Assembly: GCA_004298625.1 (NCBI GenBank)
Contig: SCSY01000044.1
Span: 1-29,056 of the forward strand
Origin: Nitrospirota bacterium
Lineage (GTDB): Bacteria > Nitrospirota > Thermodesulfovibrionia > Thermodesulfovibrionales > UBA1546
Direction of reading: 5' to 3'
Length of the DNA: 29,056 nt
Below are positions 22,196-29,056 of this stretch, in pieces; within the stretch, counting starts at the first letter, position 1, and each line of letters opens with the position of its first letter. The notes under the pieces were generated by a model that was not told the origin of the DNA, searched no databases, and was given only the letters and a program-made list of their open reading frames with translations. The position numbers were made by a program, and so were the translations under genes.

Positions 22196-22821
22196 TTAAT
22201 CACTCCAATTATCGTCTCTCCCGCCTTAACCCTGTCCCCTGATTTTACCTTAATATCGGTATATTTGGGCAGATAGATATCGAGTCTTGAGCTGAACTTG
22301 ATGATCCCGTATCTCTCGCCGCGCTTCAGACTGCCCCCTGCTTGGACTCTGCATACAGCCCTTCTTGCGAGAAATCCTGCAACTTGACGGACAAGGATTT
22401 TGCCGTATTTTGTATTCATCGCCATGGCGATATTTTCATTTTGAAGGGATGCCTCATGTTTGAACGCAGAAAGGAATTTGCCGGAGGTATGAACTACCGA
22501 TTCAACCGTTCCATCGCACGGCGCGCGGTTCACGTGCACATTCAACGGTGACATGAATATGCTTATCTGCTTTGTATCCGTTTTCAGATAATCCTTCTCG
22601 AATATATCTTTTATCAGGATTATTTTTCCGTCCGCAGGCGACACAAATAGCCCTTCTCCATGCGGGATTTCCCTTTCAGGGTCCCTGAAAAAATAGAGCA
22701 TGAAGGCCGTGAGCATAAACGGCAGAAAGGCTATCCATGTCCCGCCGGCCAGGAAAACTATCACGGTAATGACGGCAAAAAAAACAATAAATGGATAGCC
22801 CTCAGGAGCAAGTTTAAGCAT
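22192..22821 (-). CDS. psd: Phosphatidylserine decarboxylase, PSD-A type
   Basis: 209 aa, the short archaeal/bacterial proenzyme form, making phosphatidylethanolamine. Two hydrophobic N-terminal stretches anchor it (about 10-45). Catalytic-region marks: SPADGKI, FMSPLNVHVNRAP, ARRAVCRV and GGSLKRGERYGIIKF. The self-cleavage site in this class is, as I recall, FGSR with Gly/Ser cleavage. Here the sequence reads FSSR, so a serine replaces the glycine before the pyruvoyl-forming serine. Start at the TAATG overlap with ilvC. Confidence 0.93.
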   Translation of the reverse strand: MLKLAPEGYPFIVFFAVITVIVFLAGGTWIAFLPFMLTAFMLYFFRDPEREIPHGEGLFVSPADGKIILIKDIFEKDYLKTDTKQISIFMSPLNVHVNRAPCDGTVESVVHTSGKFLSAFKHEASLQNENIAMAMNTKYGKILVRQVAGFLARRAVCRVQAGGSLKRGERYGIIKFSSRLDIYLPKYTDIKVKSGDRVKAGETIIGVIK

Positions 22822-23840
22822 TACGCCTTTGACTTATCTACGAGCTTGCCTTTTTTCAGCCAGGGCATCATAGCCCTGAGTTTTGCACCGACTTCTTCAA
22901 TTGGATGCTCCTCGCCCTGTCTTGTGAGCGCATTGAAGACCGGCTTGTTTGCCTTGCATTCGAGAATCCATTCCCTTGCGAATTCACCTGACTGGATCTC
23001 TCCGAGTATCTTTTTCATCTCTTTCTTTGTCTCACCCGTGATAATCCTCGGCCCTCTTGTCAGATCGCCGAACTGGGCTGTATTGCTGATTGAATATCTC
23101 ATGGTTGAGATGCCGCCTTCGTAGATGAGGTCTACGATGAGTTTTACCTCATGCAGACATTCAAAGTATGCCATCTCAGGCGAATAACCTGCCTCAACCA
23201 GGGTTTCATACCCCGACTGGATCAAAGACGTCAGGCCTCCGCAGAGCACAACCTGTTCGCCGAACAAGTCTGTCTCTGTCTCTTCCCTGAAAGTGGTCTC
23301 TATAATTCCTGCCCTGCCGCCTCCGATTGCAGATGCATAAGCAAGCGCAATGGACTTTGTATTTTTTGAAGGGTCCTGCTCGATTGCAATCAGGCAAGGC
23401 ACCCCGCTCTTTTTCAGATATTCCGCCCTCACGAGGTGTCCGGGTCCTTTCGGAGCCACCATGAATACATTTATATTTGCAGGAGGCACGACCTGTCCGA
23501 AATGTATATTAAAGCCGTGCGCAAATCCGATATAAGCGCCTTTTTTGAGGTTTTGAGCTACCTCGGTCTTATAAATTTCAGCAGCGTATTCATCGGGAAC
23601 GAGCATCATTATAACGTCTGCATTCTTTGCAGCCTCTGCTGCTGTGAGGACTTTAAAACCAGCATTCTTTGCCTTGTCCCAGTTTAATCCGCCTTTTGCC
23701 TCAGCTACTGTTACATTTATGCCGCTTTCCTTAAGATTGTTGGCATGCGCGTGTCCCTGACTTCCGTACCCGACTACCACGATCTTCTTGTTCTTGAGAA
23801 CGCTCAGTTTTGCATCTTTATCATAATAAACCTTGACCAT
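22821..23840 (-). CDS. ilvC: Ketol-acid reductoisomerase
   Basis: 339 aa, class I. It converts acetolactate or acetohydroxybutyrate in valine, isoleucine and leucine synthesis. Motifs: GYGSQGHAHANNL (NAD(P) fold), AHGFNIHFGQVVPP, FMVAPKGPGHLVR and the C-terminal knotted domain (EVKLIVDLIYEGGISTMRYSISNTA). The start at 23838-23840 (MVKVYYDKDA) has GGAGG five bases upstream; an earlier in-frame ATG lacks this. The cofactor loop after the second strand reads VAEAKGGLNW rather than the common VGLRPGS type, so cofactor choice may differ from NADPH. It is the first gene of the ilvC-psd-pssA-leuA operon within this window. Confidence 0.96.
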   Translation of the reverse strand: MVKVYYDKDAKLSVLKNKKIVVVGYGSQGHAHANNLKESGINVTVAEAKGGLNWDKAKNAGFKVLTAAEAAKNADVIMMLVPDEYAAEIYKTEVAQNLKKGAYIGFAHGFNIHFGQVVPPANINVFMVAPKGPGHLVRAEYLKKSGVPCLIAIEQDPSKNTKSIALAYASAIGGGRAGIIETTFREETETDLFGEQVVLCGGLTSLIQSGYETLVEAGYSPEMAYFECLHEVKLIVDLIYEGGISTMRYSISNTAQFGDLTRGPRIITGETKKEMKKILGEIQSGEFAREWILECKANKPVFNALTRQGEEHPIEEVGAKLRAMMPWLKKGKLVDKSKA

Positions 23841-23915
23841 AAATACCTCCATTGGATATTGAAATTTTGAAATATATTATATTACAGTTTTCAATTTTTT
23901 TGCCATTTATTAATT

Positions 23916-24692
23916 ATGTTAAAATGTTCTTATATCCTAAATTTAAAGGAGCGGAAAATTTTACCCGTCGGAATCGGCTCTCGTCCGGTTGCAGTGGTTA
24001 CAGGCGCATCGAGGGGGCTTGGGAAAGAAATAGCCCTGACACTCGGCCGAAGCGGCTATAATGTTGCAATTAATTATCTCGCATCCGGGGATGATGCAAA
24101 AAAGACGGCAGAGGAGATAGGGGAAAATGCTTTCCTTGTAAAGGCGGATGTAGGCGACATAAAACAGGTTGAAAGAATGGCTGATGCGGTTTATAAAAAA
24201 TGGGGCCGCGTTGATGCGCTGGTAAATAATGCAGGGATAACAAAAGATAAGCTGCTTCTAAAAACCAGTGAAGAAGATTGGGATGAGGTTTTGAGGGTGA
24301 ATCTAACGGGCTGTTTTAACACTATAAAGGCATTCTCACATATTATGATAAAATCAAAGGGAGGACATATTATTAATATATCCTCTTATTCAGGCGTCAA
24401 AGGCAAAGAGGGGCAGGCAGCATACAGCGCATCGAAGGCAGCGCTTCTTGGATTAACATATACAGCGGCAGAAGAGCTTGCAGAGTATAATATAAGGGTG
24501 AATGCCTTGCTTCCGGGATATATGCAGACAGAGATGGGGGTTGCAGCAAAAAAGGCAATGGATAAGGCAAAGGCAGAAAGTATTTCAGGAAGTTTGTCCA
24601 GGCCAAAGGAAGTTGCGGAATTTGTTGCTTATATATTAAGAACTGATAATATAACAGGACAGGTTTTTAGTCTTGACAGCCGAATTATTTAG
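23916..24692 (+). CDS. Short-chain dehydrogenase/reductase, FabG-like
   Basis: Up to 258 aa. Classical SDR: cofactor motif TGASRGLG, NNAG, catalytic Ser in INISSYSG, YSASK, and the C-terminal NITGQVFSLDSR where FabG proteins have ITGQ-L-V-GG. An oxoacyl-ACP reductase role is plausible. The start is uncertain. The ATG at 23916 has no ribosome site. AAAGGAG (23945-23951) stands six bases before an in-frame ATT (23958), which would give a 244-aa protein, the common FabG length. Its position before bioD raises the possibility of a role in making the pimeloyl chain of biotin, but this is inference. Confidence 0.88.
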   Translation: MLKCSYILNLKERKILPVGIGSRPVAVVTGASRGLGKEIALTLGRSGYNVAINYLASGDDAKKTAEEIGENAFLVKADVGDIKQVERMADAVYKKWGRVDALVNNAGITKDKLLLKTSEEDWDEVLRVNLTGCFNTIKAFSHIMIKSKGGHIINISSYSGVKGKEGQAAYSASKAALLGLTYTAAEELAEYNIRVNALLPGYMQTEMGVAAKKAMDKAKAESISGSLSRPKEVAEFVAYILRTDNITGQVFSLDSRII

Positions 24693-24764
24693 TGTCAGTG
24701 AATGTGAACAGTGTCAGTTAAAGACTATTCCTCACAGAACACTGACACTAAGCACTGACACTGA
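24690..24764. repeat. Imperfect inverted repeat built of GTGTCAG units, second copy
   Basis: The left arm (24691-24719) holds AGTGTCAGTG and CAGTGTCAG. The right arm (24738-24764) holds ACACTGACAC and CACTGACACTG. They pair around an 18-base centre. It begins immediately at the SDR stop codon and ends ten bases before the bioD ATG. It is the same element type as 12-70. Confidence 0.75.
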
Positions 24765-24773
24765 GAGGGCAAT

Positions 24774-25478
24774 ATGGCAAAGGGTTTTTTTGTAACAGGA
24801 ACTGACACCGGGGTAGGCAAGACCGTAATAGCTGCGGCTCTGATAAAGGCTATCGGGATTCTCGGGGGCAAGGCGTGCGGCATGAAGCCTATAGAGACAG
24901 GCTGCGCAAGGGAAGGAGATGCGCTTATACCTTCCGACGGCATGTTCCTTAAGAGCATTGCGCGAATGGACGAGTCGCTGAGCCAGGTAAGTCCCTCGTG
25001 TTTTGAACACCCGCTGGCGCCGATGGTTGCCGCTGAAATAGAAGGCACGCCTGTTAACCTCAATAAGATACGGAAGGCCTTTGAAGGACTTTCAAAGACA
25101 TATAAATCAATCGTTGTCGAAGGCGTCGGGGGCCTGCTGGTTCCTATCAGCAAGAACTACTTTGTTCTGGACCTTGCAAAAGAGCTCGGCCTGCCGCTGA
25201 TCGTCGTATCAAGGCCTGATCTCGGCACAATAAACCACACATTGCTGACTGTGAAATATGCCTTAAAAGAAGGGCTTAATGTTGCCGGCATTATTATAAA
25301 TTATACATATCTTTCCGAAGGCAGCCAGGCAGAGGAGACAAACCCCCAGGCAATAAAACAGCTCAGCCCTTCGCCGGTGATCGGCATCTTCCCGTATCTC
25401 AATGCCATGTCGGATGAGGCCTTTGAAAAGGCGGTCGTAAAGAATCTGAATATGGACATCATCAAGAAATACATCTGA
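24774..25478 (+). CDS. bioD: ATP-dependent dethiobiotin synthetase
   Basis: 234 aa. Converts 7,8-diaminopelargonate, CO2 and ATP to dethiobiotin. Motifs: FFVTGTDTGVGKT (P-loop), MKPIETGC, VVEGVGGLLVPI, and an adenine-binding region near NHTLLTVKYALKEGLNVAGII. GAGAGGG is seen about five to eight bases before the ATG, right after the repeat. No other bio gene is in the window. Confidence 0.95.
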   Translation: MAKGFFVTGTDTGVGKTVIAAALIKAIGILGGKACGMKPIETGCAREGDALIPSDGMFLKSIARMDESLSQVSPSCFEHPLAPMVAAEIEGTPVNLNKIRKAFEGLSKTYKSIVVEGVGGLLVPISKNYFVLDLAKELGLPLIVVSRPDLGTINHTLLTVKYALKEGLNVAGIIINYTYLSEGSQAEETNPQAIKQLSPSPVIGIFPYLNAMSDEAFEKAVVKNLNMDIIKKYI

Positions 25479-25491
25479 CGGGCAAAACACC

Positions 25492-26310
25492 TTGGCTGAA
25501 CACAAACTAAAGATTGGTAAAATACCTTATGCAAATTTATTCCCTATATTTTATATGCTCGAAAAAGAGTGCGATTGTTCGGGATATGAGTTTATAGAGG
25601 GAGTCCCTTCCAATGTCAACCGGATGCTGAGAGACGGAAAGGTAGATATAAGCTCTTCCTCGTCCATAGAATATTTAAGAAACAGGGATAAATATGCTTT
25701 CATAGAAGGCCATTCCATAAGTTCCATCGGCCCTGTCGGAAGTATAATATTATTCAGCAGAAAACCGATAGAGGCCCTCGACGTGCATACAATCCTCACG
25801 TCTTCCCAGTCGGCAACGTCGGTTGCGCTTCTTGATATTCTGCTCACAAAATATCTTAAGATAAAAGGAAATTTAAAATCTGCGAAGCTGACTCACTGCT
25901 CCGTGCCGTCGGATGTCGAGGCATATCTGCTGATAGGCGACGACGCCTTAAAAGCGGTTAAATATTACAGGACCAGGACCGTTAAAGAGCCTTTTTTTAT
26001 TTATGACCTCGGCGAGCTGTGGCATAAATATACAGGCCTTCCATTTACCTTTGCATTGTGGATTTATAAAAAGGACTGCGGCAAGGAAAAGATGGACCTT
26101 ATCGAAAAATTTAAAGATGACTTGAACAAGGCAAAAAAACTCGCATTAAATAATTTAAAGGAGATTGCCTCAAAAGCTCCCCTCAGAGACGTCTTAACTG
26201 AAGAGGAACTTATAGCCTACTGGAAAAATGTCTCTTATGCCTTTGGAGAAAAGCATAAAAAGGGTTTCGAGTTATTCAGGAAGCTAGCGGAAGAATTGGG
26301 ATTGATATAG
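25492..26310 (+). CDS. mqnA: Chorismate dehydratase, futalosine pathway of menaquinone synthesis
   Basis: 272 aa. MqnA turns chorismate into 3-(1-carboxyvinyl)oxybenzoate, the first step of the futalosine route. The solute-binding-like fold is recognisable by KIGKIPYANLFPIFYML, GVPSNVNRMLRDGKVDISSSSSIEYL, LTSSQSATSVALLDILL, and YDLGELWHKYTGLPFTFALW. The start is TTG (25492-25494), 13 bases after the bioD stop, with a poor ribosome site. Translational coupling to bioD is likely. Confidence 0.94.
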   Translation: MAEHKLKIGKIPYANLFPIFYMLEKECDCSGYEFIEGVPSNVNRMLRDGKVDISSSSSIEYLRNRDKYAFIEGHSISSIGPVGSIILFSRKPIEALDVHTILTSSQSATSVALLDILLTKYLKIKGNLKSAKLTHCSVPSDVEAYLLIGDDALKAVKYYRTRTVKEPFFIYDLGELWHKYTGLPFTFALWIYKKDCGKEKMDLIEKFKDDLNKAKKLALNNLKEIASKAPLRDVLTEEELIAYWKNVSYAFGEKHKKGFELFRKLAEELGLI

Positions 26311-26334
26311 AAACGGAAGCGGGTGACGGAGAGA

Positions 26335-27435
26335 TCAACCGGTTGAAGCAAACAAATCCCTCAGCTTTTCCTTGAAACCCTTTGAAACCTCATCTCCGTT
26401 TATCTTTGCAAACTCTTCAAGCAACTCTTTCTGCCGTTGTGTGAGGTGTTTTGGAACTTCTATGTTGATAATTACAACCTGTTCGCCTCGCTGATGCCCT
26501 CCAGGCCTCGGCATGCCTTTGCCTTTTACATGAAATGATTTCCCTGAGGGAGCGCCGGGAGGAATCTTGATTTTTGTAGAACCATCGAGCGTGGGAACTT
26601 CAATCTCCGCGCCCAATGCAGCCTGAGGGAAGGAAACAGGCACTTTACAGTATAAGTTCATCCCCTCTCTCTTGAAAAAAGGATGTTCCGAAACATTAAG
26701 AAATATATAAAGGTCGCCAGGCGGGCCTCCATAAATACCAAGTTCGCCTTCTCCTGACATCCTCAGTTTTGAGCCTGTATCAACACCGGCAGGGATCTTG
26801 ACGCTTATATTTCTATGTTGTCTGGTCTTGCCCTGCCCCTTGCATTTTTTGCAGGGGTCTGTAATAATCCTGCCTTCACCGTGACATTTGCCGCATGTCT
26901 TTGAAACACTGAAAAAACCCTGCTGGAACCTTACCTGCCCCGTGCCTTTGCAGTTAGAGCATGTAACCGGCCCTTTTCCCGGCGCTGCCCCTGTTCCCCT
27001 GCACTCGGCGCAGTTCTCCCACCTCGGCACCTCCAGGACCTTCTCAACGCCGAATGCCGCCTCCATCAGCGTTATATCAAGGTCGTATCTGAGATCATCG
27101 CCTTTTGCAGGCCTCGTCCTACCCTGGCCTGTGAATGTGCCGAAGAAATCTCCAAAGATGTCCTCAAACACATCGCCAAACCCGGCGCCAAAAGGACTGT
27201 ATCCTGCTCCGGCGCCTACGCCCTCAGCAGTTCCGAACCTGTCATAATGAGCCCTTTTCTGCGCATCGGACAGACATGAGTAAGCCTCATTTATCTCCTT
27301 GAACTTATCCTCGGACTCTTTATTGTCAGGATTTCTGTCAGGGTGATATTGCATCGCAAGCTGTCTGTATGCCTTTTTTAAATCTGCCTCAGAAGCATCT
27401 CTCGATACACCGAGAATTTCATAGTAATCTTTCAT
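26335..27435 (-). CDS. dnaJ: Chaperone protein DnaJ
   Basis: 366 aa from the ATG at 27433-27435 (MKDYYEILGVS). Features: J domain with HPD (YHPDRNPD), glycine/phenylalanine region, four zinc-binding repeats (CAECRGTG, CSNCKGTG, CGKCHGEG, CKKCKGQG), and C-terminal substrate-binding domains. The frame is open five codons further to a TTG, but that segment is encoded by the CAGCAAT repeat. No Shine-Dalgarno is visible, since the repeat occupies the place. It works with DnaK, the next gene upstream. Confidence 0.97.
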   Translation of the reverse strand: MKDYYEILGVSRDASEADLKKAYRQLAMQYHPDRNPDNKESEDKFKEINEAYSCLSDAQKRAHYDRFGTAEGVGAGAGYSPFGAGFGDVFEDIFGDFFGTFTGQGRTRPAKGDDLRYDLDITLMEAAFGVEKVLEVPRWENCAECRGTGAAPGKGPVTCSNCKGTGQVRFQQGFFSVSKTCGKCHGEGRIITDPCKKCKGQGKTRQHRNISVKIPAGVDTGSKLRMSGEGELGIYGGPPGDLYIFLNVSEHPFFKREGMNLYCKVPVSFPQAALGAEIEVPTLDGSTKIKIPPGAPSGKSFHVKGKGMPRPGGHQRGEQVVIINIEVPKHLTQRQKELLEEFAKINGDEVSKGFKEKLRDLFASTG

Positions 27436-27499
27436 ATCAGCAATCAGCAATCAGCAATCAGCAATCAGCTAAAGCTGAAAGCTGACCGCTGACAGCTTA
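27436..27499. repeat. CAGCAAT seven-base tandem repeat between dnaK and dnaJ
   Basis: Four near-perfect CAGCAAT units in tandem are followed by degenerate CAGCTAA, GCTGAAA, GCTGACC, GCTGACA units. They fill almost all of the dnaK-dnaJ gap, up to the start codon of dnaJ. The unit length of seven and absence of spacers argue against CRISPR. Confidence 0.8.
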
Positions 27500-27502
27500 T
27501 TT

Positions 27503-29056
27503 CTAGCTCTCTTTCTTTTTATCCACGTCCTCGAACTCAGCCTCAACAACCTCTTCTTCGTCAGGTTTTTTGCCTGATGCTCCGGCGCCTGCTCCTGCGC
27601 CGCCTGCCTGCTGTGAACCTGCTGCCTTATAGATGTGTTCTGCAAGCTTGTGCGAGGCCTTCATAAGGGTTTCAACAGAAGACTTTATCTCCGGAACGTC
27701 CGTGCTCGATTCTTTTAACTTCCTGCACTTTTCGAGCGCCTCTTCTATTTCCTTCTTTTCGGATTCATTCAATTTATCTCCGTAATCACGCAGAGACTTT
27801 TCGACGCTGTAAACAAGCGTGTCCGCCTCATTCCTGACCTCTGCAAGCTGCTTTTTCTTCCTGTCGTCTTCTGCATGAGACTCGGCGTCGCGCATCATCT
27901 TCTTCACTTCTTCATCGTTAAGCCCGCTCGAGGCAGTTATCCTTATAGACTGCTCCTTGCCTGTGCCGAGGTCCTTTGCAGAGACATGCAGTATGCCGTT
28001 TGCGTCAATATCAAATGTCACTTCAACCTGCGGAATTCCTCGCGGAGCAGGCGGAATGCCTATAAGCTCAAAATTGCCGAGCAGTTTATTATCAGACGCC
28101 ATCTCCCTCTCGCCCTGACAGATCTTTATTGTAACAGCCGGTTGATTATCGCTTGCTGTTGAGAATACCTGACTCTTCTTGGTCGGGATGGTAGTATTTC
28201 TCTCTATGATTTTTGTAAATATGCCGCCGAGCGTTTCGATGCCCAGAGACAAAGGAGTAACATCCAGAAGCAGAACCTCCTTAACCTCTCCCTTAAGCAC
28301 TGCCCCCTGTATTGCAGCGCCGACAGCGACAACCTCATCGGGATTAACCGTCTTATTCGGCTCTTTCCCAAAAAAATCCTGAACTGTCTGCTGAACCTTT
28401 GGGGCCCTTGTCTGACCTCCGACGAGAAGAACCTCATCAATATTCGAGGCAGCTAGGTTTGCGTCTTTAAGGGCGCTTTTGCAGGGACCGGTGGTATTTT
28501 CTATAAGGTCGCCTGTGAGCTGTTCCAGCTTGGCCCTCGAGAGCTTCATAAGCATGTGCTTGGGCCCGGTTGCATCTGCTGTGACAAACGGCAGGTTTAT
28601 CTCGGTCTCGGCAGCAGTCGAGAGTTCAATCTTGGCCCTTTCTGCAGCCTCTTTAAGCCTCTGTAATGCCATCTTGTCATGCTTGAGGTCAATGCCCTGA
28701 TCTTTCCTGAACTCCTCAACCATCCAGTCAATAATCCTGATGTCAAAATCGTCGCCGCCGAGATATGTGTCGCCGTTTGTGGACTTGACCTCGATTACTC
28801 CCTGTCCAATCTCAAGTATTGATATATCGAACGTCCCGCCGCCTAAATCATAGACAGCTATTTTTTCCTCTTTCTTTTTGTCCATGCCGTAGGCCAGGGA
28901 AGCTGCTGTCGGCTCGTTTATTATCCTGAGGACATTGAGCCCGGCAATCTTCCCTGCGTCCTTCGTGGCCTGGCGCTGACTGTCATCAAAATAGGCAGGG
29001 ACCGTTACAACAGCATCGGTAATGGTCTCTCCGAGATAATCCTCGGCTGCCTGTTT
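27503..29056 (-). CDS. dnaK: Chaperone protein DnaK (Hsp70), 5' part beyond the window
   Basis: 517 codons to TAG; the frame is open to the right edge, so roughly the first 120 residues lie outside. Visible parts are the ATPase domain (VVTVPAYFDDSQRQATKDAG, INEPTAASLAYG, YDLGGGTFDISILEIG, LLVGGQTRAPKVQ), the interdomain linker and substrate domain (VLLLDVTPLSLGIETLGG), and the lid, with the C-terminal EEEVVEAEFEDVDKKKES tail. The methionine at 28885 lies inside the ATPase domain and is not the start. It is followed by dnaJ after a repeat-filled gap. Confidence 0.97.
   Translation of the reverse strand, partial: KQAAEDYLGETITDAVVTVPAYFDDSQRQATKDAGKIAGLNVLRIINEPTAASLAYGMDKKKEEKIAVYDLGGGTFDISILEIGQGVIEVKSTNGDTYLGGDDFDIRIIDWMVEEFRKDQGIDLKHDKMALQRLKEAAERAKIELSTAAETEINLPFVTADATGPKHMLMKLSRAKLEQLTGDLIENTTGPCKSALKDANLAASNIDEVLLVGGQTRAPKVQQTVQDFFGKEPNKTVNPDEVVAVGAAIQGAVLKGEVKEVLLLDVTPLSLGIETLGGIFTKIIERNTTIPTKKSQVFSTASDNQPAVTIKICQGEREMASDNKLLGNFELIGIPPAPRGIPQVEVTFDIDANGILHVSAKDLGTGKEQSIRITASSGLNDEEVKKMMRDAESHAEDDRKKKQLAEVRNEADTLVYSVEKSLRDYGDKLNESEKKEIEEALEKCRKLKESSTDVPEIKSSVETLMKASHKLAEHIYKAAGSQQAGGAGAGAGASGKKPDEEEVVEAEFEDVDKKKES

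Noticed and set aside
26335..26346. 12-bp palindrome TCAACCGGTTGA at the dnaJ stop as a terminator
   Set aside because: No loop and no U-tract on either strand; too short to claim a terminator.
27436..27465. Possible CRISPR array
   Set aside because: The unit is only seven bases and there are no spacers; it is a simple tandem repeat.
28885..28885. Methionine at 28885 as the start of dnaK
   Set aside because: ATPase-domain sequence continues upstream in frame to the window edge, so this is an internal residue.

Overview
The window looks like chromosomal DNA of an anaerobic or facultative Gram-negative bacterium. It has lipoyl synthase, a four-subunit pyruvate-type:ferredoxin oxidoreductase, a LUD/ferredoxin protein, futalosine-route menaquinone synthesis (MqnA), phosphatidylethanolamine synthesis (PssA/Psd), an ilvC-psd-pssA-leuA-leuC cluster, MglA/roadblock GTPase genes, a haem-c sensor with an HD-GYP output, and an exported DsrE-like protein. 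This mix fits Nitrospirota (Thermodesulfovibrionia-like) or former Deltaproteobacteria. That placement is inference from gene content only; no rRNA or tRNA gene was seen.

Layout. 1-5.9 kb (minus strand): lipA, a SurA-like lipoprotein without a parvulin domain, mglA, a roadblock gene, and porG-porD-porA-porB with a clear promoter. 6.1-7.3 kb (plus): an LUD/4Fe-4S protein. 7.3-10.9 kb is an accessory island. It holds a nitroreductase relic, a brnT/brnA pair, a DsrE-like gene read through an in-frame TGA, a relE relic, a retropepsin-like protease with a SEC-C tail plus a small partner, and a second BrnT/antitoxin pair. Three copies of a ~38-bp repeat lie between these modules. 10.9-15.5 kb: rsmE (carrying internal repeats and a G-quadruplex motif), a 54-aa Sm-like small protein, der, and a haem-c/HAMP/GAF/HD-GYP signalling protein. 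15.5-23.8 kb (mostly minus): ilvC-psd-pssA-leuA, a B12-type radical SAM gene, a small membrane protein on the plus strand, a HEPN/MNT toxin-antitoxin pair, leuC and ridA. 23.9-26.3 kb (plus): a FabG-like SDR, bioD, mqnA. 26.3-29.06 kb (minus): dnaJ and dnaK, the latter cut by the window edge.

The strongest unusual signal is at 8171-8659. The exported DsrE-family reading frame is interrupted only by one TGA, placed where relatives carry a conserved cysteine. The frame then continues for 42 family-like residues to TAA. Just after the TGA is a 6-bp hairpin with a 7-base G-containing loop at the spacing expected of a bacterial SECIS element. This is best read as a selenoprotein.

A second theme is repeats. 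Degenerate units of about seven bases (GTGTCAG, TCAGCTA, CAGCAAT types) fill gaps between housekeeping genes, touch the coding ends of lipA and dnaJ, and appear to have entered rsmE in frame. A third theme is small toxin-antitoxin modules: two BrnT/BrnA-type pairs, one HEPN/MNT pair and one dead relE.
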